From Quercus robur (Eukaryota; Streptophyta; Magnoliopsida; Fagales; Fagaceae): DNA of 64,000 nt. Where the stretch lies: contig NC_065539.1 in the NCBI RefSeq assembly GCF_932294415.1, positions 34,722,001-34,786,000 of the forward strand. Reading direction: 5' to 3'. Below are positions 32,201 to 43,990 of this stretch, in pieces; position 1 is the first letter of the stretch, and every line of letters starts with the position of its first letter. The notes beneath the pieces are model-generated. The model was not told where the DNA came from. It saw only the letters and a program-made list of their open reading frames with translations, and made no database searches. The position numbers and the translations under genes are program-made.

Positions 32201-35200
32201 AAATTGCAATATTAGTGAGGTGGCTGCCAAACTAATTAAATGGTATTTCTCTTGAAGCTTTAATCTGTCTGCTTGATGCGCAGGAGGTGTGTGCTCTTTC
32301 TTCCTATGTCTTAGCTTTTGTTTTTAGATGTTTACTCCCTCAATTCACATTGTAAAAGTTTATGCTTATGTCTATCCTTTGCTGCAGTAAGCAGAGAGTT
32401 TATTAATCTCCTGTTTACTTTAACTTCACCCCAGTGCCCAATAACCTGGGTCGTCATATCCCTGATGTTAATCTGTTCAAATGCTCATACATCCTATCTT
32501 TTAGTTTGAGTAGTTAGTGTATAGTAGCATACCGTTTCATCTTTATGCTCTTCATGATATCTGAGTGGATTACAGGTGGAAAACAATTTTTTAATGAGGT
32601 AAAATAGAATTCTGTCAATTACCTTTGTAAAATCCAAATAGCTCTTAAAATTCGAAATCTTTTATCTCTATTTTTTGGCAACCAAGCCACAGCTAATGCA
32701 TATTAATCCCCATTCACAGTACTATCAAAATTGTTGAAACTAAATCAAAAAAGGAGTGGGGGGGGGGGGGGGGGGGGGGTGTGGGTGTGGGCTTTTGTCT
32801 ATCAATGAAGTGATGTAAAGGATTACCACACACCTTTGCCACTTGGAATCTTATCAAAGTTAAGTCTTAGAGTAAGCAGGTATCCTTCTTTTGCTGGTTC
32901 AACAATCTCTACAGCATCAGAACTAATTCCCTTCACCATCTCTCTAGTGTAATGGGATAGCCCAAGCGATTGCAGAGTATCTTGGGACAGTAGTGGGGTC
33001 GATATTGACAAGTAGGCATGATGTGGATCTGATGCAGAAGACTGTTCAACATTAGAGGAGAATCATCAGAATATTTCTTAAATAATTTGTTAATACTTTA
33101 AAACCAAAATGACTACTGTGCAAAGATTTCTCATCCCCCAAAACGTCTGCCTCTTCAGTCTCCCCTAAAATTGGGTTCTGAAAATTTCAATTTTATTCCT
33201 AACTCTTGCTCAAAGATGTAATATTTATTATTGGCTTCAAGATCATGATATTTTCCATATAAATCTCAATAACTGAATTGTTAGGTCTCTTCAATTTTTG
33301 TCCTTAGTACCTAACCATGACCTCTCCCTGGTCTCACAAAAAGTGAGAGTTTTGTGCATTGGGTATGACCTTAATACCAAAATCATATGTGGAGCTAGGA
33401 AAGTTCTATGCATGATGAAATAATTTCTTGATGCATCCACGAGAATGCATAAACTGAAACTGCGTAAAGGAATCACGAGTTTATAGATGCACACAAATTC
33501 ACAACTTGCTGATGTTAGTGGTAGATCCAGGTGTAAATAATATTAGTGGCAAGACAACTTAGCTAGTTGTGAAAATGTATTTTATGTGTTATAGACTTAC
33601 TGGTGAAAGAAACAAAAAATTGGATGTTTAACTCATAGACTAAAATATATCCAGGTAAATGTACAATAAGAGTGCCGAGGGTGGTTTTACCTGTATACGG
33701 TATTTCACAGCCCCAAATTCATGCAGGTGATGGTCCATCTCCATGGGCTTTTCAGCGCTGTTATGAGAGGAATAAAGTTGATCATCATAATGGTTATGAT
33801 TTTTTTTTTTTAATTGTAGAAAGGTTATAAATATTTTTTTTAAAACTTTTGCAATTTATTGGCGCTCCATATATTAACAGTTAATCAAATTGTCAGGCAA
33901 CTTCTTCATACTCTAGTGTAGGAAGCAGACATATTATAGCATAAGATAGGGATTCTACAAACTGTGTGGTATACGGATTTCAATTAAATTAAGATTTAAT
34001 CTTAACTGATTGACTCAATTATATGAATCCGAAGTGCTCTCCTCCTTAACAAGGCTTAGGACTAGCATGTCCTGGTATTTTTAATTGAGAAATTCAATGT
34101 TCAAATACCAAATCTCTCTGCTAACTATAGAATTATCCCCCAAAAAAAAAAAAAAAAGCAAATTTTGCTATCTAAAGAAGTTCACCCATCAACTACGAAG
34201 TATGACTATTAGGCAATGATAAGTGATTCTTTTGCTCGTTTCGGTGATGTGACGCATCCTTTATAGAATCGTTTGTGTTGTGTTGTGTTGTCCCCTTCAT
34301 TTGAGTTTGACAATCAGAAATGGTGAAGACAGGAATGACTGTTTCATCATTTCATGCTGCATGGTGGAAGATGCAGCTATCAACTATTTTATGCTAATGG
34401 AAGCATGCAGAGCTTTATTTCCCACCCACCATTAATGAACCACATTTCGTTGCTTGTCTTGTTGTCCACCTGGATGACACATTCTCATGTCCGCCAAAAT
34501 TTCTAAGAATAATTGCCCCTACATTACATATCCCCCACATGTAGAAGCCCCATTTTACACATTTTCGGTTGTCGCATATGGTGATATTTTTGTGAACATC
34601 ATTCCTTTGCTCTACTTTTTCCTACAAAAGATCAGAATGTACTTTATATTCCCTATATTTGCTTACCATTTTAAAGTTGTGTTTGAATGAATAATTTGAA
34701 AACTTAAATTTTTTTTTTTTTTTTAAATAATGGAGTTTCTACATGTAGAAAAATCAACTCTGTCAAATGAATTTTTGGAGAGATGTATTCAAAATTTGTA
34801 TATTTATTAGAACATTATATTTGGAATGACTTTGGTGATGGTGTTAATATTTCCATGACTCAGTGGGTGTAACGGTTCGGTTTAAGTTGGGTTGGTGCTC
34901 AACTCAAACTCGACATGATCATTTCAAGTGGAAAAGAATGAAGATCTTAAGAATTCTGTTAGATTTGGTCAAAGATCTCAAGATATATATTTCTACATTT
35001 GGTTGGAGATCTTGAGATCACCGCTAAATATGGATGGAGAACTTGGAAAATGGTGGAAGGGAGGGGTGTCGGTCAAATTGGCTCTGATAGTTTAGAAAGG
35101 TTGAAATTGAAACTCGAATCAACTACGTTGGATCTTCATCTAGCAAAACTGTCATCAACTGCCATGGTGATCGAATCGAATGGCAACAGTCAGACGGTTT

Positions 35201-35707
35201 CGTCAGGTCTGGTTGAATTCAGACAGCTCTACTCAAGGATACCCTCACTTCCAGTAAAAAACTAAAAAAAAATACATTTATTTTGTGTGTGCAATATAAC
35301 TATAAAAGACTAATTATAAGTAAGATTCCTTATGGTTGTAAAACTAATGGTAGGGTAAACACTTATGTATGAAAATTGTAACATTAGTAGAATTTATATA
35401 ATGACATCTTTTTTGAAATTCAACCTTAAAATTTAAATGTTTAAAAATCCAAAGTTCAATAAATTTCATATATTCTGGAACAATTCTCTTGTAAGTCAGA
35501 ACAAAAGATAATTTTAGAAATTCTCAAATTATAATGTTAATGTCAATAGCCTTATAGCTCTACTAACACATTTTGGTGTTTCCGGTTGAGGTTCAAATTT
35601 CCCCTCCCCATTGTTGTAACTTGTAACTATTGAATCATCCAAAAAAAAAAAAAATTGTTAAGTAAAAATAACACCTTAAAATTTATAATCCAAGCGTCTA
35701 TCATTTG

Positions 35708-35752
<45 letters not shown>

Positions 35753-35971
35753 AAAAGACCTCCAAACGATGAACAATACTTTTGTGATGAATGACCTTAT
35801 ATATGTTTCCAAATAATAATATCTCAAATGTCAAGCATTATATTTATAGGGCTTATTTGAGCTACCTAGTTATCAAGCTAGTGCTGGATATCTCTACTTA
35901 GAATTTTGAAATGCATTCTTACATATTTTCTAGGCATGAGAATTCATTTTGTATCTTTTGGGCATGATAAC

Positions 35972-36041
<70 letters not shown>

Positions 36042-37133
36042 TGGACATAATAAGAATGCATTTTCTTCAATTCATTCTTCATTTCACATTTCTAAATCTC
36101 AAACAAGAATCTTCAAAACTACTGATGATTTTAATTTTTGCTTGTCATTCCCATTTTCTCTAAAGCTATTGGGCCCCATCTTGATCATCAGTTTGGAGGC
36201 TTCACATCCAATGACGCTTTCTCCTTTTTCTTTTTTTGGATGAAATTTCTTTCCTCACTTTTCCTTTGTTATTCGATAAAATCATGATGATTTGCTTCCC
36301 TTGTATATATGACTTAAAAGGCATTTTTTCTTTTGTTTTTATTATGAACTATCTTATTGTTCAAAACTTTATAAAAATCTTCGTTTACTTTACATATGAA
36401 TTTTAATTAAACTTATATCACATGGACTTTACATATGGATTTTAATTAAACTCACATCACATGGACATATGATTAGTTTCAAGAAGATTTAAATTTTTTT
36501 AAGAAGCATTATTTAATACATTTTCTTCTAAAATCAATTTGCAAGTTTTAAAAATTACCTATGTTTGGTTTAAACTTAAATTAAATTAATGAAAAAGGGT
36601 TACTAACTAGGAAAATAAAGCAAAAAGTAAGCTATAAATGTTATTATAACTATGCTTATTAACTTTCATGTAAGATAATATTTTGGAATGAAGGGAACAT
36701 AAATGGCACTAAAGAGGGAGAGTACTAATAGTACTATTGGCTTGTAGAAAAGTTTGTTGTATCCTTAGTATCGCTAACCTAAGGCCTAACTATTCTAGTC
36801 TCTACAATTAAACACCTTGAAAATCCCATGGACTGATAGTGTGATAGATTGAACTTGAAACCTCCGGATTTATGTCACGTTCCAGACCAATGAGTTTATC
36901 ACTCAGTTATCTCTTTTGGGGTCTAGTATTACTCTTAAAAAATCTCCTATATACCAGAAAAGAAATCTTTTTTGGCTGGAAAACAAACTACGAAGGCAAT
37001 TGCGGCGTGAATTATGATACTTGTTAGGAACAAACATGGTTAACAAGACATTTGAATATATAAAATGTTCTTACCGGTACAGTTTGAGTAGGACATCCTT
37101 CAATGCCGGAGATGCTCTTTCAAAGCATGCCAT
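29226..37133 (-). CDS. ARPC2B: actin-related protein 2/3 complex subunit 2B (ARPC2B)
   Basis: This is the p34/ARPC2 subunit of the Arp2/3 complex, which nucleates branched actin filaments; ARPC2 and ARPC4 form its core and contact the mother filament. Ten minus-strand exons give 366 residues: 37075-37133, 33691-33757, 32834-33041, 31518-31684, 31197-31274, 30937-31069, 30478-30569, 30309-30365, 30035-30089 and 29226-29410. All introns are GT-AG and all phases fit. Landmarks are the start MACFERASPALKDVLLKLYR, LSISTPLLSQ (53-62), LVYHPREPFF (154-163), IIAVFPMRF (171-179), APPCTWSPIPPPELRG (207-222), RHVEGKRLDKTVWSLLNFYA (242-261), and a very basic C-terminal part (315-353) ending GYTKLE. Length and tail match the ARPC2B type (about 374 aa) and not the shorter ARPC2A/DIS2. 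Intron 1 is 3.3 kb. No break is seen. Confidence 0.93.
29519..29812. mobile_element. foldback MITE in the last intron of ARPC2B
   Basis: Inverted ends AATTAAACCCTATAGTTT and AAATTATAGGGTTTAAA bound repeated blocks. TTTCAAAAGTAACAAATTAA occurs twice on the left, and its complement (TTTGTTACTTTTTGAAA) occurs twice on the right. The unit structure makes a multi-stem hairpin. It lies wholly within intron 9. Confidence 0.6.
29835..29864. repeat. poly(C)-poly(A) tract
   Basis: About 17 C directly followed by about 13 A, inside intron 9 of ARPC2B. Confidence 0.85.
32756..32779. repeat. poly(G) tract in ARPC2B intron
   Basis: A run of more than 20 G beside exon 3, on the 3' side in the gene's sense. 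Confidence 0.85.
35548..35654 (+). mobile_element. SINE-like sequence in ARPC2B intron 1
   Basis: A box-A-like TTATAGCTCTACTAACAC, a B-box-like GGTTGAGGTTCAAATTTCCC about 40 bp later, and a 14-bp A tail. The flanks share only TGTTAA, so a TSD is doubtful. Confidence 0.45.
35710..35750. repeat. poly(A) tract, about 41 bp
   Basis: A pure A run in intron 1 of ARPC2B. Confidence 0.85.
35976..36042. repeat. poly(T) then (GT)n tract
   Basis: More than 50 T followed by a short GT run, in intron 1 of ARPC2B. Confidence 0.85.
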
Positions 37134-37822
37134 CCTCAGAAATGCTTGATTCAGTCTCTCTCTCTCTCCACAAATATGGGTAGTACTAGAAGTGTAGAAG
37201 TGAACTGAGATAGAATATTGCATTTGCACTATACTTGTTTTGGAGGTTATGAACTGAACATTGAGTAGAATTTAAGTTCAGTAATGTTGCAATCATGTTT
37301 GGAAACTTTTGAAGCAAGTACTTCCCCCATCATTCTCTAATCTATTTGTCATTCACTTGGGTAAAAACCACGCCAAATTGAGAGTTTGGCTGTATCCTCT
37401 TCTTCCTAGATTTTGCTTTTGGATCCCATTACAAAGACCAATAATATCGAGCTCTCATTTGCTGATTTGTACTATGTGACAGACATTCTTTTGACTAACA
37501 TTTCATATTTTTGGCAAATCATAATTTACAAACGTAATAGCTGGAATTAAAATAACCACTCCAAGACAATTTCAAATTTAAACGTGCCCCAATCCTTACA
37601 TGTTGAAAGGTCTATATTGAATTTGGCAAATACAATCTATAGAAAACTCGTGAGCCTTGACCTTCTACCATCTATATTTAATACTGAACTTACAATGACG
37701 AATGTACGGCAGGCTTGTAATGACAAACTCACCCACGTGGTAATGACAAAGTCTTTTTTTTTTTTTTTTTTTTTGAGTAATGACAATATCAATATGTAAT
37801 TATTTTTGTTCCATAAATAATA
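37134..37822. other. ARPC2B upstream region
   Basis: This should hold the ARPC2B promoter and 5' UTR (minus strand), with a CT-rich TCTCTCTCTCTC stretch at 37157. A poly(A) mini-insertion lies at 37750-37777. No other gene is seen. Confidence 0.5.
37741..37786 (-). mobile_element. poly(A) mini-insertion (minus strand), 9-bp TSD
   Basis: TAATGACAA (37741-37749) returns exactly at 37778-37786. On the minus strand the insert is CTC, an A run, then GACT. A third TAATGACAA lies upstream near 37718, so the flank may be part of an older repeat. Confidence 0.6.
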
Positions 37823-38217
37823 CTCCTTCCATCTTAAAACATGGTTCTGTTTAAGGAAACGTCATTTAATACATTGTTTATATTTTAAAAATATAAAAAT
37901 TTTCAAATTTACCCTCATTAGTTTATTGCCATATTAAAATAAACTAATTTTTTTTTAATTTAACAATTTGTTACGTTGGTAATTTCCATTTAAGAAATAG
38001 CGATATTGACTAAATTGATACGACACTAAAAGATTAGGGACTAAATTGATACAATTAAAAAATTATAAACCAAATTGAAATATTGTGTAAATGATAAAGA
38101 TTATTAGAAAAATAATGACATTGACTTTATAAATAAAATAAAGGGGTAAGAAAGAAATTTTATTTATTAATTTTTAAAAAAAAACTTTCAACCATTTGAG
38201 ACGGGACTATATTATTT
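37823..38217. mobile_element. Stowaway-like MITE (395 bp)
   Basis: The ends are CTCCTTCCATCTTAAAACAT and, read inward from the right, AGTCCCGTCTCAAATGGTT, close to the CTCCCTCCGTCCC ends of Stowaway elements. TA flanks both sides. The interior is AT-rich without frames. Confidence 0.6.
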
Positions 38218-39169
38218 ACATAAGGCCGGTAATACCAAAATTGTATCTACCTTCTCCAATGCCGTAGTACTGATCTGTACAATATATTTCTGTTTGCTGA
38301 TTTTACATTTCTAACTAATTGTATTTCTTATTCAGCAAAAAAATAAAATAAAATAAAATAACTAATTGTATTTCTTAATATTTTGGATAGTAAAGTAAAA
38401 AGTCGTATCAATAATTGGGTGCAAAGGGTCTTCATGTTCACTTTGTCTAGTCTAAGACTCTAGGCCCACTCTTAACATTGAAAGGTGCATCTCGCAAACT
38501 TGCAAAGCGTGAGTGAGATACCCACACTTGCTTATAAAATGCCTATTTCCGAGTTCCGACGTGACATTATCTTAAAAAAATGAAAAAGATAAACAAAAAA
38601 ATAAATAAATAAATAAAAGGATGACACACTTTTTGTTTGTTGTTGAGGACTTTCGATCTCGTACCTAAGAATCAACTCTATGAATAAAGTCATGGAGCTG
38701 AGGGCCTATTTGTTAGGCCATTTTAAGTAACTTTTAGAGCATTTTAAATATATTAACACACATTTTCACACATTTTTTCATCCACACGAATATTAAAATT
38801 ATTTAAATAACATTACTCAAACTCCTCTGTTAAACACCCCCGAATATTTTTTCAGAGAGACAATTTATAATATTATATATATTTATTTATTTTCAATAAA
38901 AATTAAAAGAGGGAGGGAGGAATTTAAAAGAAAAAACCAAGGTCTTCGAGACTTCCATACTCGAATATAAAATGAATAGGTAAATTCAAGGTTTTAGAAC
39001 ACAAAGATATTACCCCACAATGGCATAGCTAGGCAGACCGCTCCTACCCTGTAGACAGCTTTAATTTCAATGGGATAATCCAATCTAATCTCTAAAAGAT
39101 ATGAGATGCTCTATTAACATTGGTAGTAAATAAGAGATTTATTTTTATTTTTGTTTTTTATATATAGAT
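38218..39169. other. intergenic, no gene seen
   Basis: AT-rich sequence with one mini-insertion (38331-38358) and no supported coding sequence. Confidence 0.5.
38312..38377 (+). mobile_element. poly(A) mini-insertion with perfect 19-bp TSD
   Basis: TAACTAATTGTATTTCTTA occurs at 38312-38330 and exactly again at 38359-38377. The 28-bp insert is TTCAGC plus an A-rich tail patterned as TAAAA repeats. Confidence 0.85.
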
Positions 39170-39952
39170 TGTAGGGTCAATTTTTGGTGCCCAGGCCCAG
39201 CAAGTAGGTGATTCTGACCCAAAGAACCTTAGATAATGAATTTGTAGAGAGCGAGTTACAGAACTAGGCCTTAACGAAGTGAGTGTTAGTTAATTTTGGG
39301 CCATGCAACAATTGAACGTAAGAATATCTCCTTCACGTCCACTGGATGTTCGGTCCGAGGAGACGTGTGGGTGCACTTCTATTCCTGATCAAAGGCTATG
39401 GTCTCTCTCTCTCTCTCTTCTGTTCTTTCTTTTCCCCTCTTTTGATCCCCTCTTCATGGGGATGCCTTTCTCTTATATAGCCTCTTTAAAGTAATCAGAG
39501 CCTTACACTTGTTGATCATCCGGACCTTCACTTGAGCGCCCGTCTCATCGGACATCTCCCCTACCTTTCTGTGAGTTGTAGTGGCCAAGGTAACACTGTT
39601 CGCCTGTCCTCTCCACATTAATGCGGCCAGAAAAGTAGCTTCCCTGCATTTAATGCGGCAACTGTAATCTCTCCCTGTACATCCTATACTCTCTTCCTTC
39701 TCCTGGGTTTGTGAGGCTTGTCCTTACTACCAATATTCGTTGGAGTGATTCCTTATTATGGGTAGGGTGCATGTTTGGTCCATATTGGGCACGTCCGAGG
39801 AGGAATTCCTCCTCAGACCACTTTTTAAATAAGTTTGGGCTCATCAGAGTTGGGCCGGAAGTCCTTTTGGTGCCCCACTTTCTCCTCGGACAGGACTAGA
39901 CTCTGTATGGGGCCCAAGGTCCATTATTTGATTTGGGAATTTTACCCCTACA
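39170..39952 (-). mobile_element. solo LTR of the Tat-like Gypsy family (783 bp)
   Basis: On the minus strand it begins TGTAGGGGTAAAATTCCC and ends TTGACCCTACA, with the TATA box (GGCTATATAAGAGAAAGGC) near 39480. Perfect 5-bp flanks TAGAT lie at 39165-39169 and 39953-39957. It shares start, TATA context, the palindrome-like CCGAGGAGGAATTCCTCCTC and the GCCGCATTAA blocks with the LTR at 3267-3993. The internal region is lost. Confidence 0.85.
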
Positions 39953-40135
39953 TAGATAATAAGAGATTTAAAATTACTATATAAGAAATATATCCACCAA
40001 TCATTGATCATACATCAATATCTTATACTTTATACCGAATCAGAATATAGCTCAAGTTCAAATAACCAAGCTGCACCTCATAAATAATGTGACATTAACT
40101 ACTAGAAATTAGTTTTATTGCAGCGGCCACAAAGC

Positions 40136-40175
<40 letters not shown>

Positions 40176-40526
40176 GTTGCAAAATGTTTAGCGTAGCTTT
40201 TTTTCTTTTTTTTACTATGATTTTCCGATAACTGAAATAGGTCTGTTGCTATTAATTAATTTTAACCTAGTGCACCATAAATACACCCCTCACCTATCTC
40301 AAAGATAAACCTAGACATGTCCCAATCGTTAGGTAGTTGGGAAAGGAACCCATGCCTATCTTTCCTCACCTAAACAATTAATACTTCTCCACGCATAAGA
40401 TGACATTGAGAGGCATCCAAAAATGACGTCGAAGAGAAGCATATATTCATTTTAGCACTCGATCGGTATATCAATGAATGGGGTATATATTATATATAGA
40501 ATAATATTTTACATGCTCGTTTAGCC

Positions 40527-40582
40527 AAAAGAGTTGGATTATCTCATCAAAAAAAAAAAAAAAAAAAAAAAGAGTTGGATTA
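40527..40582 (+). mobile_element. poly(A) mini-insertion with 15-bp TSD
   Basis: AAAAGAGTTGGATTA (40527-40541) recurs exactly at 40568-40582. The 26-bp insert is TCTCATC plus an A run. The A-rich left edge of the repeat makes the exact border uncertain by up to 4 bp. Confidence 0.8.
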
Positions 40583-41209
40583 AATAATTTTATTTTAAAT
40601 CCTTGAATGAATCCCATTCCACGGTCTTCGATTTACATTATATAGTCAGTATCTCTCTAGTCTCTACCACCCTAAGATAGTAATTTATGTCCTCAAAAGC
40701 TTGTCGTTTCCCTTGTCCAAGCAATGGTAGCAAATCCACAAAATACTTGAGGCAATACACAAAATACTTTTTAAAATAACCTGTAGCTAGTATTGGACTT
40801 AAGATAGATATACTTTCCTTTTTTTTTTTCTTTTTTTTTTTTTTTGAGTTGCTAATTCATACCTGTATCATGGATGACAATCCATTATTTTCCCTTTAGT
40901 AGTCTAAGCTAATAAGCAATAGCATATGACTAATTGCAATTGCAGAATAGCTCCTAAAACCCTAATTTTATTCTCCTTTATGTATGGTAAGGTGTTCATG
41001 CTAAAAAGAATGTGTTCTTCTCATTTAGTCCTTTAAGTATGAAGTTGGTCATAAAAAACCAGTTCTTTAGTCTTAAAGGAATAAATTGATTTTTTAATAA
41101 AATTACTGAACTAAAATGATCAACTTCAAATTAACTTAAAGGACTAAAATGATTTTTGGATAAAGTTACTTGACTACAATGACCAATTTCAAACTTAAAG
41201 AATTAAAAT

Positions 41210-41260
41210 GATTTTTGGGCATTTTTTTTTTTTTTTGAGAAAAAACACAATTTTTGGACA
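41210..41260 (-). mobile_element. poly(A) mini-insertion (minus strand), 12-bp imperfect TSD
   Basis: GATTTTTGGGCA (41210-41221) and AATTTTTGGACA (41249-41260) differ at two bases. On the minus strand the insert reads GTGTTTTTTCTC plus an A run. Confidence 0.5.
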
Positions 41261-41904
41261 AATTTAGCAAATATAAATTGCATTTTTACCGATTTGTGTT
41301 ACTTTTTTAATCATCAAGGTTTAATTTGTTAGTTTTGAAATTATAGGGTGATATTACTCAAAAAATCAATAGGCTGGATGGCACAGATTTCGATGATTTT
41401 GAGGGCCTGAAAAAGAAGAAACGAAAGATCAGAGGAAACCAGGGTCGACCGGCCACAAACCCTCCGATGATAAAGTTAGTCTCTTATTCCGAAATAGGGA
41501 ATTCCAAACTTATGGGGATTGTGTCTGGGAAAACACTTACCTTTGTTTATCGGAGATTTGTGTTTTTATAAGTTCAGGAAACGATTATCTATTTAATAAC
41601 TTCCCCTACCTTTACGGAGTCCGGAAAGTTTGGTGTACACCTCCATAACTGCCATGGAGGTTATATTTTATGCTCCTATTTTCTATAACCGTCGTTGAGC
41701 TCATCATAAGCAATCCTGGACGGAAGGTCATCCAAAAGTTGTAGAGTTGGCGCAACGAACTTGTCCAAAAACCTCTATGGACGAGTGTGTCAAGGACGAG
41801 TAGCTTGTTTTCTGTTTTTCCCTCTCTGAACGACCACTATGGACGAGTATGGAGTTGACTCATTTTTAGACACCACCAGAGGGTATAATTTATTCCTTTT
41901 TAAA

Positions 41905-43006
41905 CAGTGGCAGCCCCAAGATTTTCTTTTAGGGGGGTCAATAGTGTCTTGAGCTAGGATTTTGTTGTGGGGAGTAAAAAATAAAATAAAATGATTATTA
42001 TTATTATTATTTTGGTATATACAATTGTCATATTACATACAATAATCTAACATAGTATTCTAAATACTATACAATACAACTATATTGTAAAATAGTCTAA
42101 AAAAATTATTAATAGTTTAAAGATCGATAAGAAAACAACGATAGAATGCATATAAATAAATGTAAATAAATAACTAATCATACTATTTGTCAAATTAATA
42201 ATAATTTATTATAATCATATGTAATATCAATTAAATAAAAATATATGATAAAGAAGAATAGTAACACACCTAAGAGTAGGTCTGAGAGTAAACATTAAAC
42301 TGAGGAAAATAAATAGTAACTTATATAAGATTTTGCTTTTGAAGTATATAGATTTTTAACCACACATGTGGTCATTCTCTTGGAATTGAAGCAAGCATTA
42401 AAAGACTTTTTGGACTAGAAAAAATGTAGAACACTTATCAAATTACTTGAATAGATAAAAGGAAAATATAAAAGGGAGAAAGAGAGAATGAGAAAAGAAT
42501 CATAAATGTAAATATAAATCAGTTGGTTGTACAAGTGGTGTAATTTTTTGTTGATGAAGAAGAAAAATGTAACAAAAAACAGTTTCATTCTACCATCAAC
42601 AATAAAGTAAGCCAGAGTCCAAAGAGAAAGTTTATTTATTTCTTAACAAAAGAGCAATTTTAAGAGTAGTGCTACTGACAAAACATTTATGCAATAAAAT
42701 CTAGATGACAAGTTGTTAAAGGTATGTAAAAAAGTGATGTCAATTATGGGTTTAGATAAAAATTCAATTACAACTTGTCACTTAACCTTTATTGTAAAAA
42801 TATTGTGAAAATAGCACTAATATGATTATATTTCAAGTTTATTTCAATTGGGTTTAAACAAAATTTAGGGTTAGAGTGTTCAAAATTTTATTTCAAGGGT
42901 CAAAACCAAAAATAAAAAAAAAATAAAAATATTATATATAATTTTTTTTTGGGGCCAAGCCAGGAGGTTCATTTGAACCCCTCGGCTGGCTATAGAGCCA
43001 CCCCTG
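41905..43006. mobile_element. non-autonomous hAT-like element (1102 bp)
   Basis: Perfect 8-bp flanks TTTTTAAA lie at 41897-41904 and 43007-43014. The ends are CAGTGGCAGCCCCAAGATTT at the left and, read inward from the right, CAGGGGTGGCTCTATAG. They resemble the CAGGGGCGGAG ends of Tip100-type hAT elements. The interior is AT-rich with no transposase, so it depends on another element. Its right 200 bp match 43797-43990. Confidence 0.75.
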
Positions 43007-43230
43007 TTTTTAAAACTTCATGATTTTTTTTTAATAAAAAAAAAACTGTTTTTTGTGGAGAAGATTATAGAAACAACTTCAGAGATTAATTTATTACTTA
43101 GACTATAGAGTTAAAATGAAAATTTCCCTATTTTATATATAACATTTTGGTTTTGCGCATTTCATATTTCGGGATTAGTCCAAAGTTCTTTCTTTAGAAG
43201 GATTCCTTTGAAAACCATATCTTTATTATG

Positions 43231-43356
43231 CCAAAGGCCTTGTAGCTGAATTGACACCTTTCCATGTACAAAGTGCTTGGGAGTTTAGGGGGGAAAGGGT
43301 TCGAGCTGCAGAGTTAGCAGCGTGTTGTAATTCTTTCTCAAAAAAAAAAAAAAAAA
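43231..43356 (+). mobile_element. SINE with 12-bp TSD
   Basis: ATCTTTATTATG flanks both sides exactly (43219-43230 and 43357-43368). The 126-bp body has a box A (TTGTAGCTGAATTGACA), a box B (AAAGGGTTCGAGCTGC), and ends TAATTCTTTCTC plus an A run. It is a complete tRNA-derived SINE and looks fairly young because the TSD is perfect. Confidence 0.9.
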
Positions 43357-43408
43357 ATCTTTATTATGTTCACAAATAGATATTGTGGTATGAAGTGACC
43401 TTAATCAA

Positions 43409-43450
43409 GTGGTTATATTTATTCTCAGCAAAAAGGTGGTTATATTCATT
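43409..43450 (+). mobile_element. 12-bp mini-insertion with 15-bp TSD
   Basis: GTGGTTATATTTATT (43409-43423) and GTGGTTATATTCATT (43436-43450) differ at one base. The insert is only CTCAGCAAAAAG. Confidence 0.65.
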
Positions 43451-43796
43451 TTATTTTGGTGTCTAAATATTCTAAGCTTAACAAATTCGATTTTAGATTT
43501 TCTTGAAGTTGAAGTTGACGCAAATTGTTATTTTCATAATGCGTCCATGTCATGCATAACAGTTTGATGATGTGCATATTTTGGCACAGATACTTTCCCA
43601 TTCAGATACATGCACTCATTTATATCAGATTGAAAGGGACTCTGGCATAAGTTCAATTTTTTAGGCGTATCAATTGTTTTTTAGCATAAGTTTGTTTGAA
43701 TAGTTTGCAAAGACTTGTATATTTTACTGTAAAGTCAAATTTTAGATCAAATTGGTTAGTTGTTGGGCTTTTTTTGTGTTTAAAAATGTCAATATA

Positions 43797-43990
43797 TTGT
43801 TAAGATGATCATATTCAAACTTATTTCAGTTGAGCTTAAAAAAATTCTAGAGTCAGGGTGTTCAAAATTTTATTTTAAGGGTGCAAAACAAAATATAAAA
43901 AAACTATTATATATATATATATATATTTTTTTTTTGGTGCCAGTTCAGAGATTTATTTGAACCCTTGGGTTCTAAGTGGAATCACCTTGA
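43797..43990 (+). repeat. diverged partial copy of the hAT-like element's right end
   Basis: It aligns with about 42820-42995. Shared blocks include GTGTTCAAAATTTTATTT, AAGGGT, the AT-rich run, TTTTTTTTGG.GCCA and ATTTGAACCC. The terminal CAGGGG is absent, so it is a fragment or an older relative. Confidence 0.6.

Larger units (their letters stand above)
39953..41904. other. intergenic, LTR-like remnant and tandem blocks
   Basis: A 35-bp A run lies near 40139-40173. Loosely repeated blocks of about 60 bp (AAAGGACTAAAATGATTTTTGG type) lie at about 41030-41220. The more GC-balanced stretch at about 41370-41880, with repeated ATGGACGAGT and a minus-strand CTTATAAAAAC TATA-like site near 41556, looks like part of an LTR, but no ends could be fixed. 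No gene is seen. Confidence 0.4.

Noticed and set aside
34999-35265. 88-codon plus-strand frame in intron 1 of ARPC2B
   Set aside because: It has no ATG at its start and no recognisable domain, and it lies antisense within an intron. Possibly transposon debris, but not supportable as a gene.
41370-41880. Possible minus-strand LTR (start TGGTGTCTAAAAATGAG near 41872)
   Set aside because: A TATA-like site is present, but no target duplication or convincing right end was found; kept only as a note in the intergenic entry.
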